Shown piece by piece: positions 18,873 through 26,680 of a stretch of 42,704 bases of DNA (position 1 is the stretch's first letter; each line of letters starts with the position of its first letter). A program made the position numbers and the translations under genes. Origin of the DNA: UPXZ01 sp964541615 (GTDB taxonomy: Bacteria; Bacteroidota; Bacteroidia; Bacteroidales; Paludibacteraceae); assembly GCA_964541615.1 (NCBI GenBank), contig CAZIRA010000010.1:1-42704 (forward strand), written 5' to 3'. The notes beneath the pieces are model-generated. The model ran no database searches and was not told where the DNA came from. It saw only the letters and a list, made by a program, of their open reading frames with translations.

Positions 18873-19207
18873 AAGCTTCGGATAATTAAGGTTAAGAAAT
18901 ATAGTTTCAGGAATAATGGGAAAAGCCCTGTCTTGGAATATAGGTAAACCTTTTTTGAGCCGTACCAATTGATTTTTTCTTCATCGTCGTGAACGAAATT
19001 AAAAAAGCTAATCAACAGTAGAGCTCGCAAGGCAGAGAACAAGTTTGGTTTGTATTGTTTTTCTTTGAGCGTTTCTCGCTTGAAAATTACTCGTTGGTCA
19101 ATCGTGATTACAAAGCTGGAATAACTTTCAGCGTATGCAAGGGTATATCCTTTGTTGTTACCGTATGACACTAATGTGTAGTCTGTTTTTTTATCGTATG
19201 CTATCAT
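18869..19207 (-). CDS. Small protein of unknown function in the element backbone
   Basis: 112 residues. I do not recognise the family. The first half is polar with a beta pattern (YTLVSYGNNKGYTLAYAESY); the last part is hydrophobic (LFPLFLKLYFLTLIIRSL) and may touch the membrane. Its start overlaps the VirE-N gene by 17 bp and its stop overlaps the DUF3987 start by 4 bp, so the arrangement supports a real, coupled gene. Confidence 0.55.
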   Translation of the reverse strand: MIAYDKKTDYTLVSYGNNKGYTLAYAESYSSFVITIDQRVIFKRETLKEKQYKPNLFSALRALLLISFFNFVHDDEEKINWYGSKKVYLYSKTGLFPLFLKLYFLTLIIRSL

Positions 19208-20216
19208 TTTGTTTTAGTTTTAGGGGATTAATGTATGCGTTTGGGTCATGAGGTAAAAAACAAGCGCGGGAAACATCCCTGCAAGCTTTGTCTATCTCTA
19301 AATTGTAGGTTTGCCGGATATAGTTTGATAAGGCGTCAAAGTACTCGGAATGAGAATAATTCTCCGTATCTATCTGAATAACCCACTTCAAGCCATCGCC
19401 GGAAGGACTAACGAACATGAGTTCGGTTTCAAAATATTCATCGTCCAACAATGCGTTTTTAAGCAGTTCTAAACCATCATCGCCTTTGAAGTCGGCAGAC
19501 TGCGACAAGTGGTCGAAGTCAAGGCATATCAGCCCTGAATGAGCTGTAATGCTCTTATCGCTACGTGATGTAAACGTGCCTGAAAATGTACAGTAGTCGA
19601 ATTTTTGCGCTTTGAATTTTCGTGCAGACTTTGTATCTGAAATTGCGCGAAGTTCATCTGTCCGGTCTTTTGCAAACTTCCCAATGATGTAGTTGTATGC
19701 ATCGAGCAGGCTTATTTCCTTATGAGGTTTTATATTTTGTATCGGTGCTCGAAAGAATGAGAAATAATCTTTGAAATTGTCTGAACCTGCCACGGCAGGC
19801 AGGCTGTGATTTTTCTGATTATTTTGATTGCACTTACTTACTGATTTTTCCTTGTAAAAGCTCCTTTTTTCGCCTAAATGTAAATTCAGTTCTTTGTTGA
19901 GTGTCTGCAACAATTCTTTGTCCTGCTGTTTGTAGTGTAATTGGGCAAAATCGAATGCATTGCCTGACGGGATGGCGTTGTCGCTATCTGTGTGGCAGGC
20001 TATTTCATCACTCAACACATCGCTGTGGCCTGACTTTTCAATCCCTACGTTCAATGTTGATTTATCTGCATTGAATGGATTTTTCGTCGGGGAACAAGTC
20101 CTGCCCGTGAGGGCAAGGACTGTTTCATCCGGGTAATACGCCTGTAAAATATGGCTATAAATGTTCAGCCCGTAGTGCGTATTTTCCAAAATTGACTGCT
20201 TACTTAATTCTTCCAT
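19191..20216 (-). CDS. VirE N-terminal domain (BT4734-like) protein
   Basis: 341 residues. From about residue 140 it reads as the VirE-N/BT4734-type domain found next to DUF3987 proteins in Bacteroidetes elements: DYFSFFRAPIQNIKP, then RAISDTKSARKFKAQKFDYC, LICLDFDHLS with a likely metal-binding Asp pair, and FVSPSGDGLKWVI. The first 130 residues form a different, less conserved region containing IPSGNAFDFAQLHY, also seen in such element proteins. The family is probably linked to element replication or mobilisation, but a biochemical role is not established. It overlaps the upstream helix-turn-helix gene by 17 bp. Confidence 0.75.
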   Translation of the reverse strand: MEELSKQSILENTHYGLNIYSHILQAYYPDETVLALTGRTCSPTKNPFNADKSTLNVGIEKSGHSDVLSDEIACHTDSDNAIPSGNAFDFAQLHYKQQDKELLQTLNKELNLHLGEKRSFYKEKSVSKCNQNNQKNHSLPAVAGSDNFKDYFSFFRAPIQNIKPHKEISLLDAYNYIIGKFAKDRTDELRAISDTKSARKFKAQKFDYCTFSGTFTSRSDKSITAHSGLICLDFDHLSQSADFKGDDGLELLKNALLDDEYFETELMFVSPSGDGLKWVIQIDTENYSHSEYFDALSNYIRQTYNLEIDKACRDVSRACFLPHDPNAYINPLKLKQNDSIR

Positions 20217-20559
20217 AGCTACGAATTTTAATCATTGTGTAGTTGTTAGCGAGCAGTTTTTGGATGTCCTGACGTAGGTAGTAAATTTTACCCTGTATGC
20301 GTGAATATGGCAGTATGCCATTTGAACGCAGGGTTTGCAAGGTCCGGGGACTGATGTGAAGCAACTGCATTACGTCTTGATTGTCTATCCAATCTTCGAG
20401 CAGTGTGTTTTCAATCATGTCGTTGATACGGTCATCAGAAACTTCGTTGAGATTTAAGGAATTAATGTTGAAGTAATTCCGAAACTCTTTTGCCAATGGT
20501 TCCTGGCTGTGCTGAAAGTAATCTTTCAGGATGTCTGATAGAATTCTTGGATTTTTCAT
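20200..20559 (-). CDS. Helix-turn-helix protein, excisionase-like (second of two)
   Basis: 119 residues. The C-terminal half is a MerR/excisionase-type helix-turn-helix with wing: DVMQLLHISPRTLQTLRSNG then ILPYSRIQGKIYYLRQDIQK. The first half is helical. Small proteins like this, in pairs behind the integrase of Bacteroidetes elements, act as excision factors or regulators. Its start overlaps the preceding gene by 4 bp. Confidence 0.75.
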   Translation of the reverse strand: MKNPRILSDILKDYFQHSQEPLAKEFRNYFNINSLNLNEVSDDRINDMIENTLLEDWIDNQDVMQLLHISPRTLQTLRSNGILPYSRIQGKIYYLRQDIQKLLANNYTMIKIRSYGRIK

Positions 20560-20855
20560 CTTCTTACCCTTTCCCTTTTAGCTATGTAGTTGGATGCTTG
20601 TTGCTCTACTTCATCAGTCGTTTTGTTGCGGTTGCTTGTGAGCCACTGGTCGAGCTCCGCACGTCTGAAATAGAGTTTCTTGCCCTGCGGACAATAGCAG
20701 GGGATGGCGTTTGTACTGGTGAGTTTGTACAGGTGGCTACTGCTTAAATCAAGATATAAGCAGGCTTCGCTGAAAGTGAAAATTTCCTTTTGAAGGAGAT
20801 TTTGTTCGATTAATCGCTGTTCGATTGCATCGAGTTTTTGAATAATTTCGTCCAT
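20556..20855 (-). CDS. Helix-turn-helix protein, excisionase-like (first of two)
   Basis: 99 residues. A helix-turn-helix of the DNA-binding excisionase type spans about 24-68: FTFSEACLYLDLSSSHLYKL followed by YCPQGKKLYFRRAELDQWL. It is the first gene of the backbone operon that runs to the DUF3987 gene. The iterated GCGGAGT and palindromic sites just upstream are natural targets for it, though that is inference. Confidence 0.75.
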   Translation of the reverse strand: MDEIIQKLDAIEQRLIEQNLLQKEIFTFSEACLYLDLSSSHLYKLTSTNAIPCYCPQGKKLYFRRAELDQWLTSNRNKTTDEVEQQASNYIAKRERVRR

Positions 20856-20882
20856 TTTGAAATTGTATTAAAATTAGAAATG

Positions 20883-21101
20883 GACATTGCGCAATGTCAT
20901 CTTCGGTTATCGAAGACATTGCAAAAATATAGCTAAAAACACCGTAAAATGGGTGTATAACACTCCGCGCGGAGTGTGTGCGGAGTGCGGAGTGCTTGTT
21001 TTAAAAAAGAAAAAAGCCAATGGATCTAACCATTGACTTTACATTTATCTCGTTTCTTTTATTTATTCTTAATTATTCTTGTTAGTTGCGGAGTGCGGAG
21101 T
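20883..21101. promoter_or_regulatory. Palindromes and GCGGAGT iterons upstream of the excisionase-like genes
   Basis: The 251-bp gap holds a perfect 16-bp palindrome GACATTGCGCAATGTC (20883-20898), an inverted repeat TCTTCG/CGAAGA (20901-20917), a second perfect palindrome CACTCCGCGCGGAGTG (20961-20976) and five copies of GCGGAGT (20969-20975, 20980-20986, 20987-20993, 21088-21094, 21095-21101). Such clusters fit operator, excision-factor or replication-origin sites. Confidence 0.65.
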
Positions 21102-21106
21102 AATCA

Positions 21107-22102
21107 CTATACCATCAATTTTGCTATTTTTTCTATCTCATCAGCTGTTTTTACAGGCTTTTTCTGGTCTTTGAGATTATTTGGTTCAAAAGGATTTCCG
21201 TTTTCATCAACGAAACAAGCACAAACTTTTTCCCAAACATTTTTCGTATCTGCTAATACATTATGCTTATTTTTCAACAGTTTTATTAAATATGATAAAT
21301 CGCTTCTTATTCCTGTCCATTTAATCGGAACTTCAACTTGTGCCCCTGAAAAAATTCTTTTAAAATCAGTGATGCTTGTTGCTTCGTCTATACTTTTGTT
21401 TTTTTTCAAAGCATTAAACATGTCGGCAATGTTTGCTGGTTGTTGGTTCAGATATTTATATGTTAATGAATTAATTGGCTCACCTGTCGCTTTATCATCA
21501 TCTTTATCGGGAACGATAGAAATTTCTACTTTTGAAGATTGAGTGATATATGTATCATCCGGAACACTGACTTGCAATAGCTGGGTGTAAAAATCTGAAA
21601 CTTCCCACATGTCATCTTCTATAATATGATTTTCAAAATGACACTGTATCTCCATCCAACTTTTAATTAAAGCTGAAAGCAGATAAAACATAATGTAAGT
21701 TGCTTCTTTATATTGCTTATCAATTGAGAAATCAACATTCCGAGACGTAATGAAAGAAAGCGAAAATGATTGATTATTGATTACTTCTGCTGTTTCTTTG
21801 ATTTTAGAATGAAGCTGTTTTCTTGTCTTGTTAATTTTATATGCTATCAGATTATTACTAACATTTTCAGTTTCAGCAAAAATGGTGTTACAGTAACTGG
21901 TCAGGTCGTTTTCAATTACTTTTTTATAATATTGTGTTTTATTTGAAAAGTAGCGAATGAAATTTAGTTCGTAATGTGTAGTAAAATCCGGCTTTATAGT
22001 TGTTAAGTTTCGTGTAAGTGGTTTATAATAATCATCGGACTGATTATAGCTTTCAAGCCAAGGGCGAAGTTCGCCAAACATTATTTTTTGAATTTCTTTC
22101 AT
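21107..22102 (-). CDS. Unknown protein, cotranscribed with the integrase
   Basis: 331 residues; I do not recognise the family. It is mainly helical and polar, with no signal peptide or membrane segment. It starts 5 bp after the integrase stop, so it is almost certainly translated from the integrase transcript. Proteins in this position in related elements may regulate integration or excision, but nothing in this sequence proves that. Confidence 0.6.
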   Translation of the reverse strand: MKEIQKIMFGELRPWLESYNQSDDYYKPLTRNLTTIKPDFTTHYELNFIRYFSNKTQYYKKVIENDLTSYCNTIFAETENVSNNLIAYKINKTRKQLHSKIKETAEVINNQSFSLSFITSRNVDFSIDKQYKEATYIMFYLLSALIKSWMEIQCHFENHIIEDDMWEVSDFYTQLLQVSVPDDTYITQSSKVEISIVPDKDDDKATGEPINSLTYKYLNQQPANIADMFNALKKNKSIDEATSITDFKRIFSGAQVEVPIKWTGIRSDLSYLIKLLKNKHNVLADTKNVWEKVCACFVDENGNPFEPNNLKDQKKPVKTADEIEKIAKLMV

Positions 22103-22107
22103 AAGGA

Positions 22108-23178
22108 TTAGATTTTAATTTTTGGGAAACTGTCTATTGCTTCTCGTGCGCCTTTGTCTGTGATGTTTGCATAGTGCTTTATGGTTGTTTGAACTGATTT
22201 GTGACCTAACAACTTACTCACTTTGTAGATATCGACATCGTTTTCAAGCAGTATAACGCCGAAGCTGTGCCTGGCGATGTGGAAATGTAGATTTTTCTTG
22301 ATTTTTAACTTGGTAGCAATGCCTTTCAGGGCTTTGTCGCAGGTTTGTTGCAAAGGTACTTCAAAAACTTTCATTTTATCATCTTTGCGGTCGCCGAGCA
22401 GGGCAATGGCTTGCGGGTTCATCGGCAGGTAGGTTACACTGGTTTGTTTTCCTTTGCTTGTCTGGGTTTTCTGCTGTGAAAATTTTAACCGGTAGTCGTC
22501 GGTGATGTTTTCCCAAGTAAGGTTTTTTATATCGGAATAGCGCATGCCGGAGAAACAGGAGAAAAGAAAAATCCGCTTAACTTTTGAATTTAAATCGCTC
22601 TGTGCAATTGCTGTGATTTCGTCTGTCGTAAGAAAGTTGACGATGGTTTCTTGTTTCTTGGGTGCTTCAATATCTAACAGCAGATCGGATGGCAGAATTT
22701 TTTCGGCAATGGCTCTTTTCAGCACAGTGCGAAGTTTAGAGAAATAGGCACTTGCCGTATTTCCGTTTAATTTGTCTGATAAATAATTGGAGAAACCTTG
22801 GATATGGTCCTTGGTCAGATATTGGATTTGGATGTCTTTTTCTTTCATGTGCTTGCGGAAATGCTCTGCCATGAACAATCCACCTTTTGAAGCTGAATTA
22901 GCTTCCAAATATGCAAAAACAGACTGCTTCCGCTTGTGTACCGGAGTAATGCCTTGCGGTTCGGCAATAAGCTGATTTTCCCTTTGATTGCGGATTTGTT
23001 GTGCTAATTTCAGGCTTTCTTTGTTGGCTTCGCGCTCTGCCTTGGTGGGTCTGTCGGAGAGTACCGTGTAAAGTTTTAGATATTCATAATAGCGTTTGCC
23101 ATCCTGAAACCAATCTAAATAGTAGCTTCCGTTTCCGTTCGAGAGTTTCTTAACTCGCAGTTTTACAGTTGTTTTCAT
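22108..23178 (-). CDS. int: Tyrosine recombinase / integrase of the element
   Basis: 356 residues in the usual Bacteroidetes layout: N-terminal arm-binding part, SAM-like core-binding part (about 85-175) and catalytic domain. The active-site residues are visible: R213 in FSGMRYSD, H300-x2-R303 in HIARHS, H326 in LLGHKS and Y336 in HYAN. It should cut and join the element at its attachment site. It sits at the right edge of the element, reading away from the CRISPR array that begins about 185 bp further on. The target site is not identified. Confidence 0.93.
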   Translation of the reverse strand: MKTTVKLRVKKLSNGNGSYYLDWFQDGKRYYEYLKLYTVLSDRPTKAEREANKESLKLAQQIRNQRENQLIAEPQGITPVHKRKQSVFAYLEANSASKGGLFMAEHFRKHMKEKDIQIQYLTKDHIQGFSNYLSDKLNGNTASAYFSKLRTVLKRAIAEKILPSDLLLDIEAPKKQETIVNFLTTDEITAIAQSDLNSKVKRIFLFSCFSGMRYSDIKNLTWENITDDYRLKFSQQKTQTSKGKQTSVTYLPMNPQAIALLGDRKDDKMKVFEVPLQQTCDKALKGIATKLKIKKNLHFHIARHSFGVILLENDVDIYKVSKLLGHKSVQTTIKHYANITDKGAREAIDSFPKIKI

Positions 23179-23197
23179 ATCGTGTTTTCTTGTACTT

Positions 23198-23205
23198 CAA
23201 AGATA
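23198..23205 (-). promoter_or_regulatory. -7 box before the integrase
   Basis: TATCTTTG on the minus strand, about 20 bp before the integrase ATG. A clear -33 box is not seen at the usual distance, so this is a partial promoter match. Confidence 0.45.
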
Positions 23206-23362
23206 CAAAAAAGAAACGACATAAGAAACGTTTTTAGAGAAAATATGCACAATAAAGAGAAAAAAAGAGAAAGATAGATCTTTTTCGATTTTTATATATA
23301 TCTGATTTATAGTGTTTTAATTGTTTTTGTTTTCTTTTGTTTGGTGGGTTTTTAGTGGTGTG

Positions 23363-24136
23363 TTTTTGAAAGCAAATCACAACAAATGACTTCCTATCAT
23401 TGAATAAAAAGCTGTTGTTTAGAATATCAAAGATACAATTTTTTGAAAGCAATTCACAACTAAAAAGGAGGAAGAAAATGAGGATAAGTAGTTGTTTAGA
23501 ATATCAAAGATACAATTTTTTGAAAGCAATTCACAACATAGTAGAGTCGTTGTACTCTTCCATTACTGTTGTTTAGAATATCAAAGATACAATTTTTTGA
23601 AAGCAATTCACAACTAGCCAGTTTGATATTGTAGATTTGGATGCGTTGTTTAGAATATCAAAGATACAATTTTTTGAAAGCAATTCACAACGTGGACACG
23701 CCGCAGGGGCTGGCTTCTTTCGTTGTTTAGAATATCAAAGATACAATTTTTTGAAAGCAATTCACAACTCATTACCATATACAAACTTCTTCCAAGTGTT
23801 GTTTAGAATATCAAAGATACAATTTTTTGAAAGCAATTCACAACCAGTTATTAATTCAAATAGCTGCAATATGCGTTGTTTAGAATATCAAAGATACAAT
23901 TTTTTGAAAGCAATTCACAACTGCTTCCGTCTGACAGTACAATCAAGGTTTGTTGTTTAGAATATCAAAGATACAATTTTTTGAAAGCAATTCACAACAG
24001 TGTAATCATGTAGGTATTACGACTCGTTGTTGTTTAGAATATCAAAGATACAATTTTTTGAAAGCAATTCACAACGGTCTGATATAAGACCTGCAAGCAA
24101 TGCCAGTTGTTTAGAATATCAAAGATACAATTTTTT
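23363..24136 (-). CRISPR. Type II-C style CRISPR array, 10 spacers, no cas genes in the window
   Basis: Nine identical 47-nt repeats start at 23414, 23491, 23568, 23645, 23722, 23798, 23875, 23952 and 24029. A degenerate unit is present at each end: at the left only the last part survives (23363-23383, one change), at the right only the first 31 nt (24106-24136). The ten spacers are 30 nt long, except the one at 23769-23797, which is 29 nt. Repeat length and its minus-strand start GTTGTGAATTGCTTTC match type II-C arrays of Bacteroides, so crRNAs are probably read from the minus strand. Each repeat also holds TATCTTTG on that strand, a -7 box. No cas9, cas1 or cas2 is found in the window. The left remnant could instead be a tracrRNA anti-repeat. 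Confidence 0.93.
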
Positions 24137-24294
24137 ATTTCAAACAACATCTTTCCTTCCAGTTTGTTTTACTTTCAAAGCAGGTGAAAATTCCATATGA
24201 AATAATCTTTCTGCTTCCGTTAGCCGTAGGAAAGAAAAGTTTAATAAGTGTGAGTCTGTATTGGCTATCGTAAATCTAAAATCGTAAATAATCT

Positions 24295-25014
24295 ATGTGT
24301 TTTACCCTTTCATTTGAAAAAAAAGCGAAGGAAAAGATCCACCGCTACCTGAAAGCCAATCCGGATGTACAGTCTGATTTTGACTTTGAGGAGGATTATT
24401 ACCTGGTTTCAGGTTTTTCGCATCCGTTGCTGCCTGTGATCAGGCAGGATAAAATCGGACTGGCGGCATGGGGTTTGATTCCATCTTTTGCCAATAGCGA
24501 GGAGCTGGCGCAGGATATGCGTACACAAACACTGAATGCACGCTCCGACACCATTCACGAGAAGCGTTCGTTTAAGTTGCCCATCAAAAATCAGCGCTGT
24601 GTACTAGCGGTAGATGGTTTTTATGAATGGCAACATCTGGGAAATACCAAGACGCCGTACTATATTTTTCCAAAAAATGATTCGGTTTACTACTTCGGCT
24701 GCATATACAATCCGTGGGTAAACCGGCAGACCGGCGAGTTGACCGACACATTTTCCATCATCACCACCGATGCCAATCCGCTGATGGAAGTAATCCACAA
24801 CACCAAAAAGCGGATGCCGCTGATTCTTCCCGAATCCGGTCTCCATGCGTGGATTAACCCAACAACTGCCATCGAAGAGATAGACAGCATGATGATTCCT
24901 TTTCCCGAAACGGAAATGGATGCATATCCGGTTTCAAAAAATGCTGGAAATTCACGCATCAACCGAAATTATGCCGGGATAAAGGAGCGGGTGGATAGTT
25001 TGAGTTTGTTTTAA
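24295..25014 (+). CDS. SRAP / HMCES-type abasic-site protein (YedK family)
   Basis: 239 residues. The protein starts MC, and Cys2 becomes the N-terminal nucleophile that forms a thiazolidine link with abasic sites in single-stranded DNA. Other family motifs are present: TLNARSDTI (about 81-89), VDGFYEWQ (about 105-112) and HNTKKRMPLIL (about 166-176) with the conserved His. It protects abasic sites during replication or SOS repair. It stands alone, and a strong terminator follows it. It is the first gene to the right of the CRISPR array, and looks like normal chromosome. Confidence 0.9.
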   Translation: MCFTLSFEKKAKEKIHRYLKANPDVQSDFDFEEDYYLVSGFSHPLLPVIRQDKIGLAAWGLIPSFANSEELAQDMRTQTLNARSDTIHEKRSFKLPIKNQRCVLAVDGFYEWQHLGNTKTPYYIFPKNDSVYYFGCIYNPWVNRQTGELTDTFSIITTDANPLMEVIHNTKKRMPLILPESGLHAWINPTTAIEEIDSMMIPFPETEMDAYPVSKNAGNSRINRNYAGIKERVDSLSLF

Positions 25015-25040
25015 AAAAATATTCTTACGAATGAAAAAGT

Positions 25041-25074
25041 AAAAGTCCACAAACCAGCCGGTTTGCGGACTTTT
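25041..25074. terminator. Terminator between the SRAP gene and pdxH
   Basis: AAAGTCCACAAACC pairs with GGTTTGCGGACTTT with one mismatch, around a short loop, and T-runs follow. It lies between two converging genes and can serve both. Confidence 0.8.
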
Positions 25075-25109
25075 TGTGTCATGAATTATTAAAATTCCAC
25101 TTTTCCACC

Positions 25110-25751
25110 CTAGGGTGATAATCGTTCAATTTTCCATTCGCCGTTTTCCCGGAGTGTATAAAGCAGGCGGTCGTGCAGGCGGTTGGGGCGTCCCTGCCAA
25201 AACTCAATGGTTACAGGCTTTACACGGTAACCGCCCCAGTGCGGAGGCTTGGGAATTACGCCGCGTTTGAATCGCTCGTTGTAGTAGTCGAATGTTTCTT
25301 TCAGCCAGCTTTTTCCGGCAATCACCACGCTTTGTGCAGAGGACCAGGCACCGAGTTTGCTCCCGTCGGGACGACTGTTGAAATAGTCGATGCTCTCCTG
25401 CACGGAAGTTTTTTCTGCAATTCCGGTGATACGCACCTGTCGTTCCAGCTCTTTCCAGAAAATCACCAGGCACACGTTCGGATTTTCGTTCAGTTCGTGC
25501 CCTTTCTGGCTGTTGTAATTGGTAAAAAAGACAAAACCACGTTCGTCAAAAGCTTTCAGTAACACCACCCGCGCATTGGGAATTCCGTCACGGACAGTGG
25601 CTACCGTCATGGCATTTACTTCAGTGATATCCGATTCCATGGCTTCGTTCCACCACGTTTCAAACATCTCGATGCCGTTTTTGGCCGCATCGGCTTCATC
25701 CAAACTTTTTTTAGAATAATTTATACGTATATCTGCAATATTTTTGTGCAC
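25110..25751 (-). CDS. pdxH: Pyridoxamine/pyridoxine 5'-phosphate oxidase
   Basis: 213 residues, the usual length. It makes pyridoxal 5'-phosphate with FMN and oxygen in vitamin B6 metabolism. Family motifs are plain: IRINYSKKSLDE near the start, NARVVLLKAFDERGFVFFTN (FMN site), the RPDGSKLGAWSSAQS segment, WGGYRVKPVTIEFWQGRPNR and the end WKIERLSP. The start is a GTG (25749-25751), since no upstream ATG is in frame and the N-terminus then aligns well with the family. It converges with the SRAP gene and has a terminator between them. Confidence 0.96.
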   Translation of the reverse strand: MHKNIADIRINYSKKSLDEADAAKNGIEMFETWWNEAMESDITEVNAMTVATVRDGIPNARVVLLKAFDERGFVFFTNYNSQKGHELNENPNVCLVIFWKELERQVRITGIAEKTSVQESIDYFNSRPDGSKLGAWSSAQSVVIAGKSWLKETFDYYNERFKRGVIPKPPHWGGYRVKPVTIEFWQGRPNRLHDRLLYTLRENGEWKIERLSP

Positions 25752-25913
25752 TTTGTTTTAGTTGATTAGTTGAGTAGTTAAATAGTTGAATGGTACGAAC
25801 AATCTAGTGTTAAGTTAAGAGCATTGAGTTCTGGGTTCTGAATAGTAAGGCCTTGACAAATAAGATAATACACAAATACAGATCAAATTTCTTTTGATTA
25901 ACTTAACATTAAT

Positions 25914-26555
25914 TTAGTCAGGTCGCAGCCTCTTAAAATAATATGTTTTCCCTTCCTCCCTTACGTCAAAGGTATATATTTCATCGTCAGGCCGATTTTC
26001 AAAATAGCAGAGCATACCCAGATCACCTGCACAAAACAGGCTGTGCAACGAGAGTATGGTGATGAAAAAGTAGTAGAGCGGCTGTTCGAACCAGATAATT
26101 GCCCCTGCAATGCAAACCACCGCCACAACCACGACCGGAGCCAGGGCTACTACTTTGAATTTACTGTAATTCAGCACCTGCCTGTCGGCCTGAACATAAA
26201 ACACAAACTGCTTCAATTTCATGCCGAACGACAGTCTTCTGGCACCCACAGCCAGATACGCAAAGAAATGGAGCAATTCGTGAATCACAATCAGCGCTGT
26301 GATACAAAACAGCAATCCCCATCCCATCCATTCAAGCATTTCGGTTTCCCGAAGCTTCATAAACGGCGCAAATGCTTTGATCAGAGCAAATCCAAACAAC
26401 AGCAATCCGACTCCCTGGTACATCTTGGCTATCAATCCCCACCCCTGATTCCCTGTCAATTCCCGTCTGACAAAAGGCTTCAGGTTGGCATGTTCAATAA
26501 CTTCGATTTGTTCAAAATCCGGATTGTTGATAATGTCTGATAGTGAAAGTTTCAT
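25914..26555 (-). CDS. DUF3267 membrane zinc-peptidase-like protein
   Basis: 213 residues with about four membrane segments. HELLHFF supplies the HExxH zinc motif of site-2-protease-like families, and a later segment (HSLFCAGDLGML, about 174-185) supplies an Asp that may be the third ligand. Members of this family are thought to be membrane metalloproteases, but substrates are unknown. It lies alone between pdxH and punA. Confidence 0.75.
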   Translation of the reverse strand: MKLSLSDIINNPDFEQIEVIEHANLKPFVRRELTGNQGWGLIAKMYQGVGLLLFGFALIKAFAPFMKLRETEMLEWMGWGLLFCITALIVIHELLHFFAYLAVGARRLSFGMKLKQFVFYVQADRQVLNYSKFKVVALAPVVVVAVVCIAGAIIWFEQPLYYFFITILSLHSLFCAGDLGMLCYFENRPDDEIYTFDVREEGKTYYFKRLRPD

Positions 26556-26573
26556 GGTTCATATAATCCATTT

Positions 26574-26677
26574 TCCCTAAAGGGGAGTTTGGATTGTGTG
26601 TTTTGAAAAGCGTTCCTTTTTGTTACTTAAAAAAACTGATTAGTACTTCTGCATTTATCTTTAGGGGCTAGGGGCAG
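26574..26677. repeat. Copies of a G/C-run intergenic repeat
   Basis: CCCTAAAGGGGAGTTT (26574-26589) and a related TTAGGGGCTAGGGGCAGTTT (26661-26680 region) flank the gap before punA. Another copy of CCCTAAAGGGGAGTTT lies at about 41683-41698 after the prenyl synthase gene. This short motif is widespread in Bacteroidetes genomes from general knowledge; its function is not known to me. Confidence 0.55.
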
Positions 26678-26680
26678 TTT

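Larger units (their letters stand above)
1..23205. mobile_element. Integrative element with defence cargo (one end outside the window)
   Basis: The block integrase, unknown gene, two excisionase-like genes, VirE-N and DUF3987 is the backbone seen in Bacteroidetes integrative elements. The defence genes follow it on the same strand and would be cargo. The right end should lie between the integrase and the CRISPR array. The left end is not recognised; no attachment-site direct repeat could be matched by eye, and no relaxase is present in the window. The extent given is therefore only the visible part. Confidence 0.6.

Noticed and set aside
18873..18968. Longer N-terminus for the DUF3987 protein
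   Set aside because: It would overlap the upstream gene by 100 bp; the ATG at 18872 gives a clean ATGA coupling.
16870..23178. Relaxase or conjugation genes in the element
   Set aside because: None of the frames shows relaxase or transfer motifs; they may lie beyond the left edge.
23637..23960. Open frame of 107 residues through the repeat array
   Set aside because: It is only the translation of the CRISPR repeat, read again and again.
24137..24294. cas2 or another small cas gene beside the array
   Set aside because: The 158 bp between array and SRAP gene are too short and have no open frame of that kind.
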